A stretch of 64,000 nucleotides of DNA from Fen-1254 sp963769605. GTDB taxonomy: Bacteria; Bacteroidota; Ignavibacteria; UBA10030. The position numbers and the translations under genes are program-made. The stretch lies in assembly GCA_963769605.1 (NCBI GenBank), contig CAVYML010000002.1, positions 449,807 through 513,806 on the forward strand. The letters run 5' to 3'. This document shows positions 18,165 through 27,999 of this stretch, piece by piece. The notes under the pieces are model-generated. The model ran no database searches. It had not been told where the DNA came from and worked only from the letters and a program-made list of their open reading frames with translations. How positions within the stretch are numbered: position 1 is the stretch's first letter; each line of letters starts with the position of its first letter.

Positions 18165-19013
18165 ATGAACGGAAGAATTTCAATCATCCTATTGTCCAGC
18201 CTTATTGTCGGGGTTTCGCTGTTTTCTTCCTGCTCTCCTTCATCTATGATTGAAAAACGCTGTTTTGTGGTTCCCAAAGTAACAACAACTCCGAAAGAAA
18301 AGGGAATAGACTACGACACAATCATGGTTGGGAATGAGAAACGAAGAGTTCTGGCATGGTTGGTTAAAGCTCCAGTGCAAGACACAAATATTACGGTTAT
18401 GATCTTCAATGGAATCGGAGACGGAGTATCGTCATGGGTGAATGTTCAGAAGATGCTTTATGATGCAGGGATAAGCTCTTTGACTTTTAATTATGGAGAT
18501 TTGAGAGATACGAGTTTGTATCCCGATAATTGCACGTCGACGTTCGAAGATGTGAAAGGAGATGCGAAACAACTGCTGGCGATTATAAAAAACAAACTCC
18601 CTCGACACAAACTCGTCTGTATGGGCTTCTCAATGGGATGCGGTGTATTAACAGACTTTTACCCGGATTTAGATACTGCAAGTATTTCTTCCATCGTTCT
18701 TTGTGGTCAGTTCTCTTCACTGAGAGATTGGATAGTATATCATGGAAGAATTCCACGATGGTTGCAGTTTCTAATCCCAGCCGGTGTTTTGAACAACGTC
18801 GAAGGAGTGCAGCGCATTCACAAACCGCTTCTGATCGTTCACAGCAAAGACGATGATGTCAATCCAATTTCAATGGCAGACGAGGTCTACAATTCCGCAA
18901 ACGCCATGAAATACTATAAAAAATTGGACGGCTTTAAACATAATGATATCTTCAAAGCTTCAATGCAGTATTGGTCAGATATTATCCAATTCATCAAGGA
19001 GGGTAAGCTTTGA
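18165..19013 (+). CDS. Lipoprotein alpha/beta hydrolase
   Basis: 282 residues with a lipobox (GVSLFSSC) after the hydrophobic N-terminus, so it is probably lipidated and exported. The hydrolase fold is shown by MIFNGIGDGVSSW, the nucleophile elbow GFSMGCG, an acidic residue in HSKDDDVNP and the final histidine in DGFKHNDIF. It is likely an esterase or acyl hydrolase; the substrate is unknown. Confidence 0.75.
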   Translation: MNGRISIILLSSLIVGVSLFSSCSPSSMIEKRCFVVPKVTTTPKEKGIDYDTIMVGNEKRRVLAWLVKAPVQDTNITVMIFNGIGDGVSSWVNVQKMLYDAGISSLTFNYGDLRDTSLYPDNCTSTFEDVKGDAKQLLAIIKNKLPRHKLVCMGFSMGCGVLTDFYPDLDTASISSIVLCGQFSSLRDWIVYHGRIPRWLQFLIPAGVLNNVEGVQRIHKPLLIVHSKDDDVNPISMADEVYNSANAMKYYKKLDGFKHNDIFKASMQYWSDIIQFIKEGKL

Positions 19014-19871
19014 TTTTGAGTTTGTCCTAAACTCATAGGAGTAACGGCTTATCTTTTGCTAATAATCAAAGAACGACATTCACTTCTCTATAGATTTTGA
19101 ATCATCCCATAAGATGACAGTTACACTTTCAGCTCTCTATCTCAATGATTTTATTTCATCAAATTATTTTTCGTTATATATCGAAGTAGAGCCATTTGTT
19201 AATTATAACCGATCATAAGATAGCTGCAAAGAATCAGAAAATTCGACAAGTAACGAGGATGATGATGATTGTTCCCTGGCTTAGAAACCCCCTTAAAGAA
19301 AATTTTATATGAGCTTTCGCGCGTTTCTGTCGCAGGTCTCCAAGTCTATAAATAGGAGGAAAATAAAGTAAAGGGTTGCGCGTGTATAGCATCGTGTTGA
19401 GGTAGTCCTCAGAGCAAATTTGTTCGTAAAAACAACAAAAAGGAATGTTTGTACCAACGTGTTTTTTTTAAGCAACCACGGCATAAGAGCTCGTTATTTG
19501 CGGAAAGGAATATTTTATGGAAATGGAAAAAGGTAAGCGCATAGACATTGATTCCGATCAATGAATTCAATGTGTTTGTGAGATTTCATGATATATTTCT
19601 TAGGATATGAATAATCACATTCTTTCTCCAGGCTTCTTCAGGGGGAATTTTAATTTCAGAATTTGCTTCCACAGTAGAGGTTGATTATATTAGTCCCAGA
19701 TTTTATTGCCGGCAAAATTGTTCGCTGATTTTCCATTCGTTCTAAATTGTCAGCGCGTCATGTCGACACAATAGAAAAAACAGCGATGATTATTTGCAGG
19801 ACAATCCCTGCACATATGTAAGATCGCGGGTTCGATCACCACAGCGTGTGAAATGATCGATGTTCTTTTAT
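19014..19871. other. Long gene-free region (~860 bp)
   Basis: Only tiny ORFs are present, for example a 15-codon frame from 19517. Around 19821-19845 the words ATCGCGGGTTCGATCACCA resemble a tRNA T-arm, but no cloverleaf can be drawn. The GC content and words differ from coding DNA. It could hold decayed sequence or an unrecognised RNA, plus the promoter of the pyr operon. Confidence 0.5.
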
Positions 19872-19971
19872 CCTTTAATACCTATCCGGCGAGATAGGAA
19901 AGGAGTTCATAAAAATGTTTGGCGAAGATTTTTTAGCCCCTTTTCTCTCGTTGTGGAAAAGGGGCTTTTTT
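19872..19971 (+). promoter_or_regulatory. PyrR-responsive attenuator of the pyr operon
   Basis: The RNA leader of pyrRBC. At 19872-19903 a stem-loop has outer arms CCTTT/AAAGG, an internal bulge AATA, inner arms CCTATC/GATAGG and the loop CGGCGA. The order CCTTTAA..., GAGA, ...AAAGG matches the PyrR-binding loop pattern. At 19935-19966 follows a terminator hairpin, AGCCCCTTTT/AAAAGGGGCT, with a T-run. In known systems, PyrR bound with UMP stabilises the first loop and allows the terminator to form. Since pyrR is the first gene, the operon is probably self-regulated by uridine nucleotides. Confidence 0.75.
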
Positions 19972-19987
19972 CATATTCGGAGGAAAC

Positions 19988-20545
19988 ATGAAGACACAAA
20001 TCCTTGATGACAATGCTCTGCGAAGAACTATCAACAGGCTTGCGCACGAATTAGTCGAAAGAAATCGGGATCTCGACTCGTTGGTTCTTGTCGGTATTCG
20101 GACGAGGGGCGAATTTCTTGCGCATCGCATAGCAAAGCTCATACAGTCTATCGAAGGCAAAGATATCCCCGTGGGAGTCCTCGATATTACGCTTTACCGT
20201 GACGATCTCCACGGACGTCTCGATCAACCTCTCCTGAAAAGCACGGAAATTCTTTTCGATATTACCGGCAAAACGGTCGTGCTGGTCGATGATGTGTTCT
20301 ATACGGGGAGAACGATACGCTCTGCATTGAATGCGCTGATGGATATCGGACGCCCGGCAATGATCGAATTGATGGTGCTGGCAGACCGCGGTCATCGGGA
20401 GCTTCCGATCAAAGCCGATTTTGTCGGGAAAAATATTCCAACTTCAAAAACGCAGGAAGTTATGGTTCTGTTGTCTGAAAAAGATAAGGTCGATGCAATT
20501 TACCTTATTCATGAGAATGATGATGAAAAGGAGGAACTTCAATGA
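19988..20545 (+). CDS. pyrR: Bifunctional pyr operon regulator / uracil phosphoribosyltransferase
   Basis: RNA-binding attenuator protein with uracil phosphoribosyltransferase activity. 185 residues with the PRPP-binding loop VVLVDDVFYTGRTIRSALNAL and the N-terminal TRGEFLAHRIAKLI region. A GGAGG site precedes the ATG. It overlaps pyrB by four bases (ATGA). The attenuator hairpins lie just upstream. Confidence 0.96.
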   Translation: MKTQILDDNALRRTINRLAHELVERNRDLDSLVLVGIRTRGEFLAHRIAKLIQSIEGKDIPVGVLDITLYRDDLHGRLDQPLLKSTEILFDITGKTVVLVDDVFYTGRTIRSALNALMDIGRPAMIELMVLADRGHRELPIKADFVGKNIPTSKTQEVMVLLSEKDKVDAIYLIHENDDEKEELQ

Positions 20546-21462
20546 AACTGCAAAGCCGGCATCTTCTCGGATTGGAAGGAGTAAGCAAGGAGGATATTAA
20601 CCTGATCTTAGATACAGCGGAATCGTTTAAAGAAGTCCTGGGACGGCCGATCAAGAAAGTTCCTCCGCTTCAGGGAAAAACAATCGTGAATTTGTTTTTT
20701 GAAAATTCGACACGGACGCGGATTTCATTCGAACTGGCGGAACGGCGGCTTTCCGCCGACGTCGTTAATTTTGCAGCAGGCGGCAGCAGCGTATCAAAAG
20801 GAGAAACCTTGAAAGATACGGCACGCAATATCGAAGCGATGAAAATCGATATGGTCGTCATCAGGCACGGATCGACAGGTGCACCGCATTTTCTGAGCCG
20901 GGTCGTAAAGGCAAACGTCGTAAATGCGGGTGACGGTCAGCATGAACACCCGACACAGGCCCTGCTTGATATGATGACGCTGCGGGAAAAATACGACACA
21001 CTTGAGGGCTTACGCGTTTGCATCGTGGGAGATATCCTGCACAGCCGTGTAGCCCGTTCGAATATCTTCGGATTGAAAACGATGGGTGCGGAAGTCTCTG
21101 TCTGCGGACCCGAAACCCTCATGCCGCGGTGTATTGAAGAAATGGGGGTCAAAGTGTACCATAAACTGGAGGATATTATTCCCCATGTCGATGCGCTGAA
21201 TGTTCTCCGGATTCAATTAGAACGTCAAAAAAGCGGACTCTTTCCTTCGCTCCGCGAGTACCACAGGTACTTCGGCGTGACGAAAGAGAAAGTCGATAAA
21301 GCGCCGAAACCGATTACCATTATGCATCCCGGACCTATCAACCGCGATGTAGAACTTTCAGCAGATCTTGCGGACGGCGAGCATTCGGTCATTCTTGAGC
21401 AGGTGACGAACGGTGAAGCTGTCCGCATGTCGGTCTTGTATTTACTCGGAACTTCGAATTAA
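20542..21462 (+). CDS. pyrB: Aspartate carbamoyltransferase catalytic subunit
   Basis: Joins carbamoyl phosphate and aspartate, the first committed step of pyrimidine synthesis. 306 residues, the usual length. The carbamoyl-phosphate motif FFENSTRTRISFELAE and the aspartate-side HPTQALLDMMTL are present, as is the late HPGPINRDVE motif. No pyrI regulatory subunit is seen, so control is likely through PyrR. Confidence 0.97.
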   Translation: MKLQSRHLLGLEGVSKEDINLILDTAESFKEVLGRPIKKVPPLQGKTIVNLFFENSTRTRISFELAERRLSADVVNFAAGGSSVSKGETLKDTARNIEAMKIDMVVIRHGSTGAPHFLSRVVKANVVNAGDGQHEHPTQALLDMMTLREKYDTLEGLRVCIVGDILHSRVARSNIFGLKTMGAEVSVCGPETLMPRCIEEMGVKVYHKLEDIIPHVDALNVLRIQLERQKSGLFPSLREYHRYFGVTKEKVDKAPKPITIMHPGPINRDVELSADLADGEHSVILEQVTNGEAVRMSVLYLLGTSN

Positions 21463-21472
21463 GGAGATGAAT

Positions 21473-22759
21473 ATGAAATTGCATTTGAAATCAGGCCGCC
21501 TGATCGATCCGAACAGCGGTAAAGATGAAGTTATGGATCTGCTGATCGGAGACGGGATAATTGAACATATCGGAAAAAATTTACCATCGCCGAAAAATTA
21601 TGATGTGATTGACTTGAGGAATAAAGTCGTTGCACCGGGCTTTATCGATATCCATGTCCATTTGCGTGAACCCGGATTCGAGCATAAAGAGACGATTGCG
21701 ACCGGTTGTGCATCGGCTGCAGCGGGCGGATTTACAGCGGTGTGCTGCATGCCGAATACTAATCCAACCATCGATGACGAGTCCGTCGCACGCTATGTTC
21801 GGGAAAGCGGAAAAAGAGTGACCGGCGGTCTTGTCGATGTTTTTCCGATTGCAGCAGCGACGAAAGGGCGGAAAGGGGAGGAACTTGCACCGATCGCCGA
21901 ACTGGCGCAAGCAGGCGCAGTAGCGTTTTCGGATGACGGCGCTCCAATAGCAAGTGCAGAAATGATGCGACGCATTCTTGAGTATTCTTCGATGTTCGGA
22001 CTCGCTGTCATTCAGCATGCAGAAGAACCGACACTGACAAAAGGCGGGGTGATGAACGAAGGTTTTCAGTCGACCCGGCTTGGGATGCCCGCAATGCCGC
22101 CGATTGCGGAAGAATTGATGGTCGCACGGGATATCATTCTTCTCCGCTATATTCCGAAAGCCAAGTACCATGTCGCCCATATCAGCACTGCTCAAACGAT
22201 CGAACTCGTGCGAAAAGCAAAAAAAGAAAAACTGAATATCACGTCCGAAGCGGCGCCGCATCATTTTACATTGACCGATAAAGAGGTAGAGGGCTTTGAT
22301 ACGAATACAAAAATGAATCCGCCGTTAAGAACGAAGGAAGATGTAGAAGCTGTAAAGCAGGGATTAAAAGACGGTACAATCGACGCCATCGCAACCGATC
22401 ATGCGCCGCATACGATCGACGAAAAAGAAGTCGAATATACGTCCGCTCCGTTCGGTATTGTTGGATTAGAGACGGCCTTTGGTTTGTCTTTAACGGAGCT
22501 TGTAGAAAAAAAATATCTCGCTCTATTCCAACTGATCGAAAAATTCACTTCTACCCCGCGGCGTATTGTGGGGCTGCCGCAAATTATCATCGAAGAAGGA
22601 GCAAGAGCAAACCTGACAATTCTTGATCCCGAGAAGGAGTGGGTCGTTGATGTTCAGGCATTTCGTTCAAAATCGAAGAATTCTCCGTTCCATGGCCGGC
22701 TTCTGAAAGGAAAAGCTTTTGGAATTATTAACGGCAATCAGACTTTTTTCATCGAATAG
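21473..22759 (+). CDS. pyrC: Dihydroorotase
   Basis: Cyclises carbamoyl aspartate to dihydroorotate. It is a type I (PyrC/AllB-like) amidohydrolase of about 428 residues with the metal motif FIDIHVHLREPGFEHKE, plus ATDHAPH for the catalytic aspartate and the conserved KMNPPLR. I chose the ATG at 21473 because AAGGAG lies six bases before it; an ATG two codons earlier and a much earlier in-frame start inside pyrB are less likely. It closes the pyrR-pyrB-pyrC operon. Confidence 0.95.
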   Translation: MKLHLKSGRLIDPNSGKDEVMDLLIGDGIIEHIGKNLPSPKNYDVIDLRNKVVAPGFIDIHVHLREPGFEHKETIATGCASAAAGGFTAVCCMPNTNPTIDDESVARYVRESGKRVTGGLVDVFPIAAATKGRKGEELAPIAELAQAGAVAFSDDGAPIASAEMMRRILEYSSMFGLAVIQHAEEPTLTKGGVMNEGFQSTRLGMPAMPPIAEELMVARDIILLRYIPKAKYHVAHISTAQTIELVRKAKKEKLNITSEAAPHHFTLTDKEVEGFDTNTKMNPPLRTKEDVEAVKQGLKDGTIDAIATDHAPHTIDEKEVEYTSAPFGIVGLETAFGLSLTELVEKKYLALFQLIEKFTSTPRRIVGLPQIIIEEGARANLTILDPEKEWVVDVQAFRSKSKNSPFHGRLLKGKAFGIINGNQTFFIE

Positions 22760-22872
22760 ACGAATCGCTTCGTCAAAAAGAAAAAGTCTCTGCGTTCTGC
22801 ATAAAGAATGTGGCTGATGATTTATAGGTTTTATTGATTTTTACAATGATTAGAGATACTATTTAACATACG

Positions 22873-23343
22873 ATGCGATGGCTGTTTTTTATATTGATCA
22901 TCGGCATTTTTGCCGAAACCTTTGCACAGCCGAACGGCGGCTCTCCTCAAAAGCCGCAGCTGCCAGAACGATTGCAAAAACAGGCTGAATCCGTTCCATA
23001 CGCTGAAGCTGAATCGCTATTCCAAAAAATCAAGGATGGAATTCAGCATGGTTCCGTATCTGAATTCTCCCAATTTTTCGGAAGCATAGTTTATGTGACC
23101 CTCTTGACGCGCGAAAGTGATTACTTCTCACCCAATCAGGCGGAAGGAATTTTATCGAATTTTTTTTCGACTCACAAATCCACATCTTTTTCTTTCTCGC
23201 GTGTAAAGAGTCATACTCGTTCTCCCTATGCCACGGGTCGTTTTGTGTATGTCGAAAAAGGGAAACAGGAATCCATTCAGATCTACGTATTATTGAACCT
23301 GCACAGGAACAAGTGGATTATTACGCAATTCAATATTTATTGA
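22873..23343 (+). CDS. Secreted DUF4783-like protein
   Basis: 156 residues. The signal peptide is RWLFFILIIGIFAETFAQ, followed by a proline/glutamine-rich linker. The C-terminal ~100 residues (a single domain starting FQKIKDGIQHGSVSEFSQFFG and ending NKWIITQFNIY) have an NTF2-like alpha+beta appearance and match the DUF4783 pattern seen in Bacteroidetes-type genomes. Function unknown. It lies 12 bases before the histidine kinase gene and is probably co-transcribed. Confidence 0.6.
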   Translation: MRWLFFILIIGIFAETFAQPNGGSPQKPQLPERLQKQAESVPYAEAESLFQKIKDGIQHGSVSEFSQFFGSIVYVTLLTRESDYFSPNQAEGILSNFFSTHKSTSFSFSRVKSHTRSPYATGRFVYVEKGKQESIQIYVLLNLHRNKWIITQFNIY

Positions 23344-23355
23344 TCGTTTTTTTAG

Positions 23356-26300
23356 ATGCAAGTGAAAAACCGGAAATTGCCCCGTTTCATTCTCCTCGGA
23401 TTAAGCCTCTGTATCATACTTTTTTCCTTGCTCCAGTTTTTCAAATGGCGGCAGGTGAGGGAAATCGAAATTCGATGGCAGCCAATGCAGGAGGAGTGGA
23501 GAAAAAATGCCTATGCCGTTACAGAATATGAATTCGGAAAAATAACGCGTGAATTACTTGCCTGCGCGTCTCAAGCTGTCGAAGATTTAAAGTATTCGCA
23601 ACGAAATGATCGGAAGCTGCCGATTTCATCGGCTTTTTCTTGTTTCACACAGAACGAAACTGCAGGGGAATACACTTTTGAACTGGTCGATTCCACAGGA
23701 CACATTCAAGCATGGAAGGGCAGAAGTATTCGCATGCAATACCCTGTCTCCAGTCACTCAGGGAGTTTGGATTCCGTTTTACTGCTTACGGAATCACGGC
23801 ATCATAGTTACCTTACGATTGGCGTACCGTTTTCCTTTCGATCACTTTCTCTCTATGTCAGTAAACCGATAGAGTCGCATGATCCCTTGAAGCCGCAAGA
23901 TGAACAGTCCGGATTCAGCCGGCTATGTTCTCAGAAACTCAATAGTCGGGTTGAATTGATTGTTCCCGATTCATCTGCGCAGAAATTTCAAGCCGGAGAC
24001 TCTTCTTTTGCTTTGAAAGATTTTAATCATCGGGAAATCGGATATTTGAACATTCTGCCAATGACAAAAGAAGCCACGATCGCAGCGCTGAGACAGACTT
24101 TTGATCGGTGGAACACTATTCTCCTTGCAATGACGATTCTGTTATCAGGAATTCTTTTGATCATTCTTTGCCGCCGTTTCGTAATGCAAGGGATATCGCT
24201 GTCTTTGAGTATTATAATCTTGTGGGGAATACGTTTCGGATGGCTTTTCATTGATTTTCCCCGCTCAATTTTTGGAGGAATGCTTTTCGATCCTTCTCTA
24301 TATGCATCTTCATTTGGCTTCGGCCTGACGGCAACTCTTGGAGATTTAGTACTGAGCGCATTAACGCTCCTTTGCTCTTCACTTTGGATTCTTAGCGTAT
24401 ACCTTAAACATGAGGGAAATAAGAAACCGAAATATATACCGGAATCGATTTGGAAAATACTCCTTGCGGCTTCGGCGATTCTTATGCCGTTTGTCCTGCT
24501 TGGTATCTTGAGGGCTTATGGTGCATCTCTTCACAGTTTTTTCTTCGATTCCACCATTCGGTTTTTTGACCCTGTAAATATTATACCTGATATTCCCGCG
24601 GCTATGCTGCAATTCGCCATTCTTTGCATGTCCACGGCCGTCGTAACCGCTGCATGTCTTTGTACAAATGTCGTTCGACGATTCTGGCAATCGAAAAAAA
24701 TATTCCATAATTCGAATCCGTGGATTATCATATTCGTTCATTATGCCGTCTGTGCTGCGATTTATTATCGTGTTGATGAAAATCCGCAGGTTCCATATTA
24801 TTCTCTCGCCATTCTGCTCTTTGCATCATATTTTCTTCAAGTCTGGGTCATTGAACGGTTTAAGGTTCTGGTCATATCGCTCTTTACTTTCGCAGTTATA
24901 TGGCTCATGATCTGTTCGTTTCTGCTGGCGCTGCCTGTAATCCGCATGCAGGGTATCGAGAAAGCGAAAAAAAATGTCGAATTAATTGCATCGGAGGTCG
25001 CCCGTCCTGCCGATGAATGGGTGTCGTATATGATTCAAGAAGGACTGCGCAGCGCAAGTCAGGGACTTCAAGAAAAAGAAATGGATGCGGGCATTCATAA
25101 AGCAAAGGAGGACAATCTTGCGTTTCGATTTTGGATGCAGATGCCGCTGAGCAAGCGCGGTTACAATTCTGCCGTTGTCCTCTATGATCCGGCGGGGAAC
25201 GAAATGGACCGGTTCGTGGTCGGATTAAATAGCTCTGAACAGCGCGAAATATTAGCGAAAGTTTTTCAAGGGGAGGAAGAGACAGTCAGCAATCTCCAGC
25301 CTTCGCTGTCGATGAATGTGCCGAAACTATACGGCGCGTGGACGGTGCTTCGAAATAATCAAGAATCAGTTGTAGGAAGCATGGCGGTTATTATGTCCGC
25401 CAGCCGGGAAGTACAATTAGGATATGAGGAGACCGGCCTTTTGACCGTGCCCTCTTCGACCTATGGAGAGTTGAGCTATAGGAACTATGCAATATCGGAA
25501 TATAGAAGCGGCGCTCTTTCATCGACAACGGCGCGGGAATTTGCCGTACCCGATTTGCTGTCGCCGGATGTTCAGGCCAATCTCGACTCGACAACGCAAT
25601 ATTATTGGCAAAAACAATATCTCGAGGGCAATGTCTTTCATACGGTCTATACACGGGACCTGCGCGAACCGGAGCGAATCATTGCAATACACCTTGCACC
25701 GCTCGATATTCGATTATCTATTTTTAATTATCTTAAAACGGGATTTATCCTTTACCTGTTTATCTTCTGTACCTCTGTAGCCGGCACTCTGAAACAACGT
25801 CAATGGAAAAAATTGTTTTTCAGTTTCCGATTCCGGCTCTTTGTCGGGTTTACGGTAATTTCTCTCCTTCCGCTTATTTTTCTTGGATATTATAATCGGA
25901 AATTTGCATCGGAGATTTCGGATCAAGGGACTTCGGAGCTCTTACGGCGCGAAATATCGACGCTGGAACAGCGGTTTTTCATCTATGTCGAGAATGAAAA
26001 CGATTTCCTCCATGGAGTCAATGATGATTTTTGCGAAGCTTTATCCTCTGAATACGGAATAGATATTTCAGTTTATTACGGGGCCGAACTTTTAGCAAGC
26101 AGCCGCTCGGAGTTGTACCGCGCAGGACTGCTTGATCGGCGGCTGGATGGAAATGTTTTCGAAGAAACGATCATCAAACCCAATATGACGGTATTTGGCA
26201 CGGAACGAATAGGCTTGATGACCTATACAGTTGCATCAAAAGCATTGAAGATTGGCGGCAAGGTTGTCGGCGTCCTGTCAGTGCCGATGCTGAGCCGTCG

Positions 26301-27234
26301 GCATATACTCGACATGGAAATAGCACAGCGGAATGCGTTTATTTTCGGTACATATCTTCTGGCATTCGGTATTATGATCGTTGCAACGGGATTCCTTGCT
26401 CATCGATTGACCAGGCCGCTCCTGGAATTGGACCGTGCCGCTCAGCAGGTCGGTAAAGGCGATCTAAGCATCTCTATCGCTTCAAAATCGCATGATGAAT
26501 TGGGAAATCTGATTCGTTCGTTTAACGAGATGACCCGGGAACTTCAAGAAAATCGAAAAAATTTAAGCAAGGCTGAGCGTGAACGGGCATGGCGTGAAAT
26601 GGCGAAGCAAGTGGCTCATGAAATTCGCAATCCTATAACACCCATAAAGCTTTCGATCCAGCATCTGCAGCAGTTGTTCAAGGACCAAGTTCCTCTGCGT
26701 GAGGACGTCCTGCAGAGAGTGATGAAATCGATGATGGATCAAATAGATACGCTCTCTCGCATTGCGACAGAATTCTCGAACTTTGCCAAGATGCCGGAAC
26801 CACGGTATGAACGATTCGATCTTAAGAATATCATTTCCGATACAGTAGTCCTATTTTCGCAGGTAAAAGACATTCGGTTTCATGTCGTGATGCCGGATGT
26901 CCCGATGTTTTTAGTCGCCGATAGAGATCAGATGCAGCGTGTTTTTGTCAATATTCTTCGAAATGCAGTGCAGGCCATGACAAACGGAGGAACGGTCGAT
27001 ATTGTTCTTGCTGATATATCGAAAAGTTACAACGTCAGAATTCATGATACCGGTCCTGGGATTGCAGCGGAACTTATTCAAAAAATCTTCGAACCAAATT
27101 TTTCCACTAAGACAGAAGGAATGGGACTTGGGCTGGCGATTGCAAGGAAAATTATAGAGGATTACGGCGGCGCTATTCATTGTGAAAGTGTTGTCGGACA
27201 GGGTACAACATTTGAAATCAATTTACCACTGTAA
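23356..27234 (+). CDS. Very large membrane sensor histidine kinase (NtrY-like)
   Basis: 1292 residues. The order is: an N-terminal membrane helix; an extracytoplasmic domain (about 40-245); a block of seven or so membrane helices (about 255-540); a second extracytoplasmic domain; another helix near 795; a further sensor region; a helix near 995; a HAMP domain (TRPLLELDRAAQQVGKGD); and the kinase core. The phosphoacceptor H1088 lies in VAHEIRNPITPIKLS, the NtrY-type H-box. The ATPase motifs are NILRNAVQAM (N-box), DTGPGI (G1) and GMGLGLAI (G2). No response regulator gene is next to it, so it is an orphan here. The signal is unknown. Confidence 0.85.
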   Translation: MQVKNRKLPRFILLGLSLCIILFSLLQFFKWRQVREIEIRWQPMQEEWRKNAYAVTEYEFGKITRELLACASQAVEDLKYSQRNDRKLPISSAFSCFTQNETAGEYTFELVDSTGHIQAWKGRSIRMQYPVSSHSGSLDSVLLLTESRHHSYLTIGVPFSFRSLSLYVSKPIESHDPLKPQDEQSGFSRLCSQKLNSRVELIVPDSSAQKFQAGDSSFALKDFNHREIGYLNILPMTKEATIAALRQTFDRWNTILLAMTILLSGILLIILCRRFVMQGISLSLSIIILWGIRFGWLFIDFPRSIFGGMLFDPSLYASSFGFGLTATLGDLVLSALTLLCSSLWILSVYLKHEGNKKPKYIPESIWKILLAASAILMPFVLLGILRAYGASLHSFFFDSTIRFFDPVNIIPDIPAAMLQFAILCMSTAVVTAACLCTNVVRRFWQSKKIFHNSNPWIIIFVHYAVCAAIYYRVDENPQVPYYSLAILLFASYFLQVWVIERFKVLVISLFTFAVIWLMICSFLLALPVIRMQGIEKAKKNVELIASEVARPADEWVSYMIQEGLRSASQGLQEKEMDAGIHKAKEDNLAFRFWMQMPLSKRGYNSAVVLYDPAGNEMDRFVVGLNSSEQREILAKVFQGEEETVSNLQPSLSMNVPKLYGAWTVLRNNQESVVGSMAVIMSASREVQLGYEETGLLTVPSSTYGELSYRNYAISEYRSGALSSTTAREFAVPDLLSPDVQANLDSTTQYYWQKQYLEGNVFHTVYTRDLREPERIIAIHLAPLDIRLSIFNYLKTGFILYLFIFCTSVAGTLKQRQWKKLFFSFRFRLFVGFTVISLLPLIFLGYYNRKFASEISDQGTSELLRREISTLEQRFFIYVENENDFLHGVNDDFCEALSSEYGIDISVYYGAELLASSRSELYRAGLLDRRLDGNVFEETIIKPNMTVFGTERIGLMTYTVASKALKIGGKVVGVLSVPMLSRRHILDMEIAQRNAFIFGTYLLAFGIMIVATGFLAHRLTRPLLELDRAAQQVGKGDLSISIASKSHDELGNLIRSFNEMTRELQENRKNLSKAERERAWREMAKQVAHEIRNPITPIKLSIQHLQQLFKDQVPLREDVLQRVMKSMMDQIDTLSRIATEFSNFAKMPEPRYERFDLKNIISDTVVLFSQVKDIRFHVVMPDVPMFLVADRDQMQRVFVNILRNAVQAMTNGGTVDIVLADISKSYNVRIHDTGPGIAAELIQKIFEPNFSTKTEGMGLGLAIARKIIEDYGGAIHCESVVGQGTTFEINLPL

Positions 27235-27268
27235 CGTTAAGGATATTTTTATAATCGCCGCTTTTTAT

Positions 27269-27997
27269 ATGATGCTCAAGCCGAAAATATTTTTTGCCTT
27301 TTCCGAAGTCAAATCTGGAATGAGTACACGCTTGGGAGGTGTGAGCCGGGAACCTTATAATATGAATTGCAGCTACCGGGTTGGTGATGCGGAAACGGAT
27401 GTCGCGAAAAATCGGAAGACTTTTTTTACGAATCTTGACATTCCGGCCGATCGTATCGCTTTTCCACAGCAGGAGCATACTGATATCGTAAAGAGTGTCG
27501 ATACGCCGGATGAGTACGCGCATTGCGATGCATTGATAACCGGCGTGCCAAATCTTTTTCTTTCCATCTTGGTTGCAGATTGTCTGCCGATTCTTCTCTA
27601 TGATGCTCAAAAAAAAATTGCCGCAGCGATTCATGCAGGGTGGAGAGGCATTGCATCTGGTATCGTACACAAGACAATTCGGTGCATGAATGAAGAATGG
27701 CGCTCACTGCCTTCAGCGATTCATGTCTTCGTTGGTCCATCAGCGGGAGAATGTTGTTACGAAATTGGCCCGGAAACGGCACATCACTTTAAAGAAAGCA
27801 TTTTGAAAGAAAGAAATAGAAGGTTATATTTAAATCTTAAAGAAGGAGTCCGGCTTCAGCTGCTTGATGAAGGCGTTCGACCGATGAACATCGAAATTCA
27901 ACCGGAGTGTACCATTTGTAATACAATGTTCCATTCATACCGGCGCGATGGAAATAGATCTGGACGGATGATAGCTGTCATTGGAAGGGAAAATTGA
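27269..27997 (+). CDS. pgeF: Purine nucleoside phosphorylase / laccase-domain protein PgeF
   Basis: YfiH/DUF152 family. The protein edits or salvages peptidoglycan precursors and has purine nucleoside phosphorylase/adenosine deaminase activity in characterised relatives. Visible are GMSTRLGGVS, PQQEHTDIV, VADCLPILLYD, HAGWRGIASGI and the zinc-ligand region GPSAGECCYEIG. I took the start at 27269 (MMLKPK); the frame is open further upstream inside the kinase gene but that part is not family-like. The TGA stop lies two bases before the glmS ATG. Confidence 0.88.
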   Translation: MMLKPKIFFAFSEVKSGMSTRLGGVSREPYNMNCSYRVGDAETDVAKNRKTFFTNLDIPADRIAFPQQEHTDIVKSVDTPDEYAHCDALITGVPNLFLSILVADCLPILLYDAQKKIAAAIHAGWRGIASGIVHKTIRCMNEEWRSLPSAIHVFVGPSAGECCYEIGPETAHHFKESILKERNRRLYLNLKEGVRLQLLDEGVRPMNIEIQPECTICNTMFHSYRRDGNRSGRMIAVIGREN

Positions 27998-27999
27998 TT

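Noticed and set aside
19821..19845. tRNA gene
   Set aside because: Only a T-arm-like word is present; acceptor, D and anticodon arms cannot be formed.
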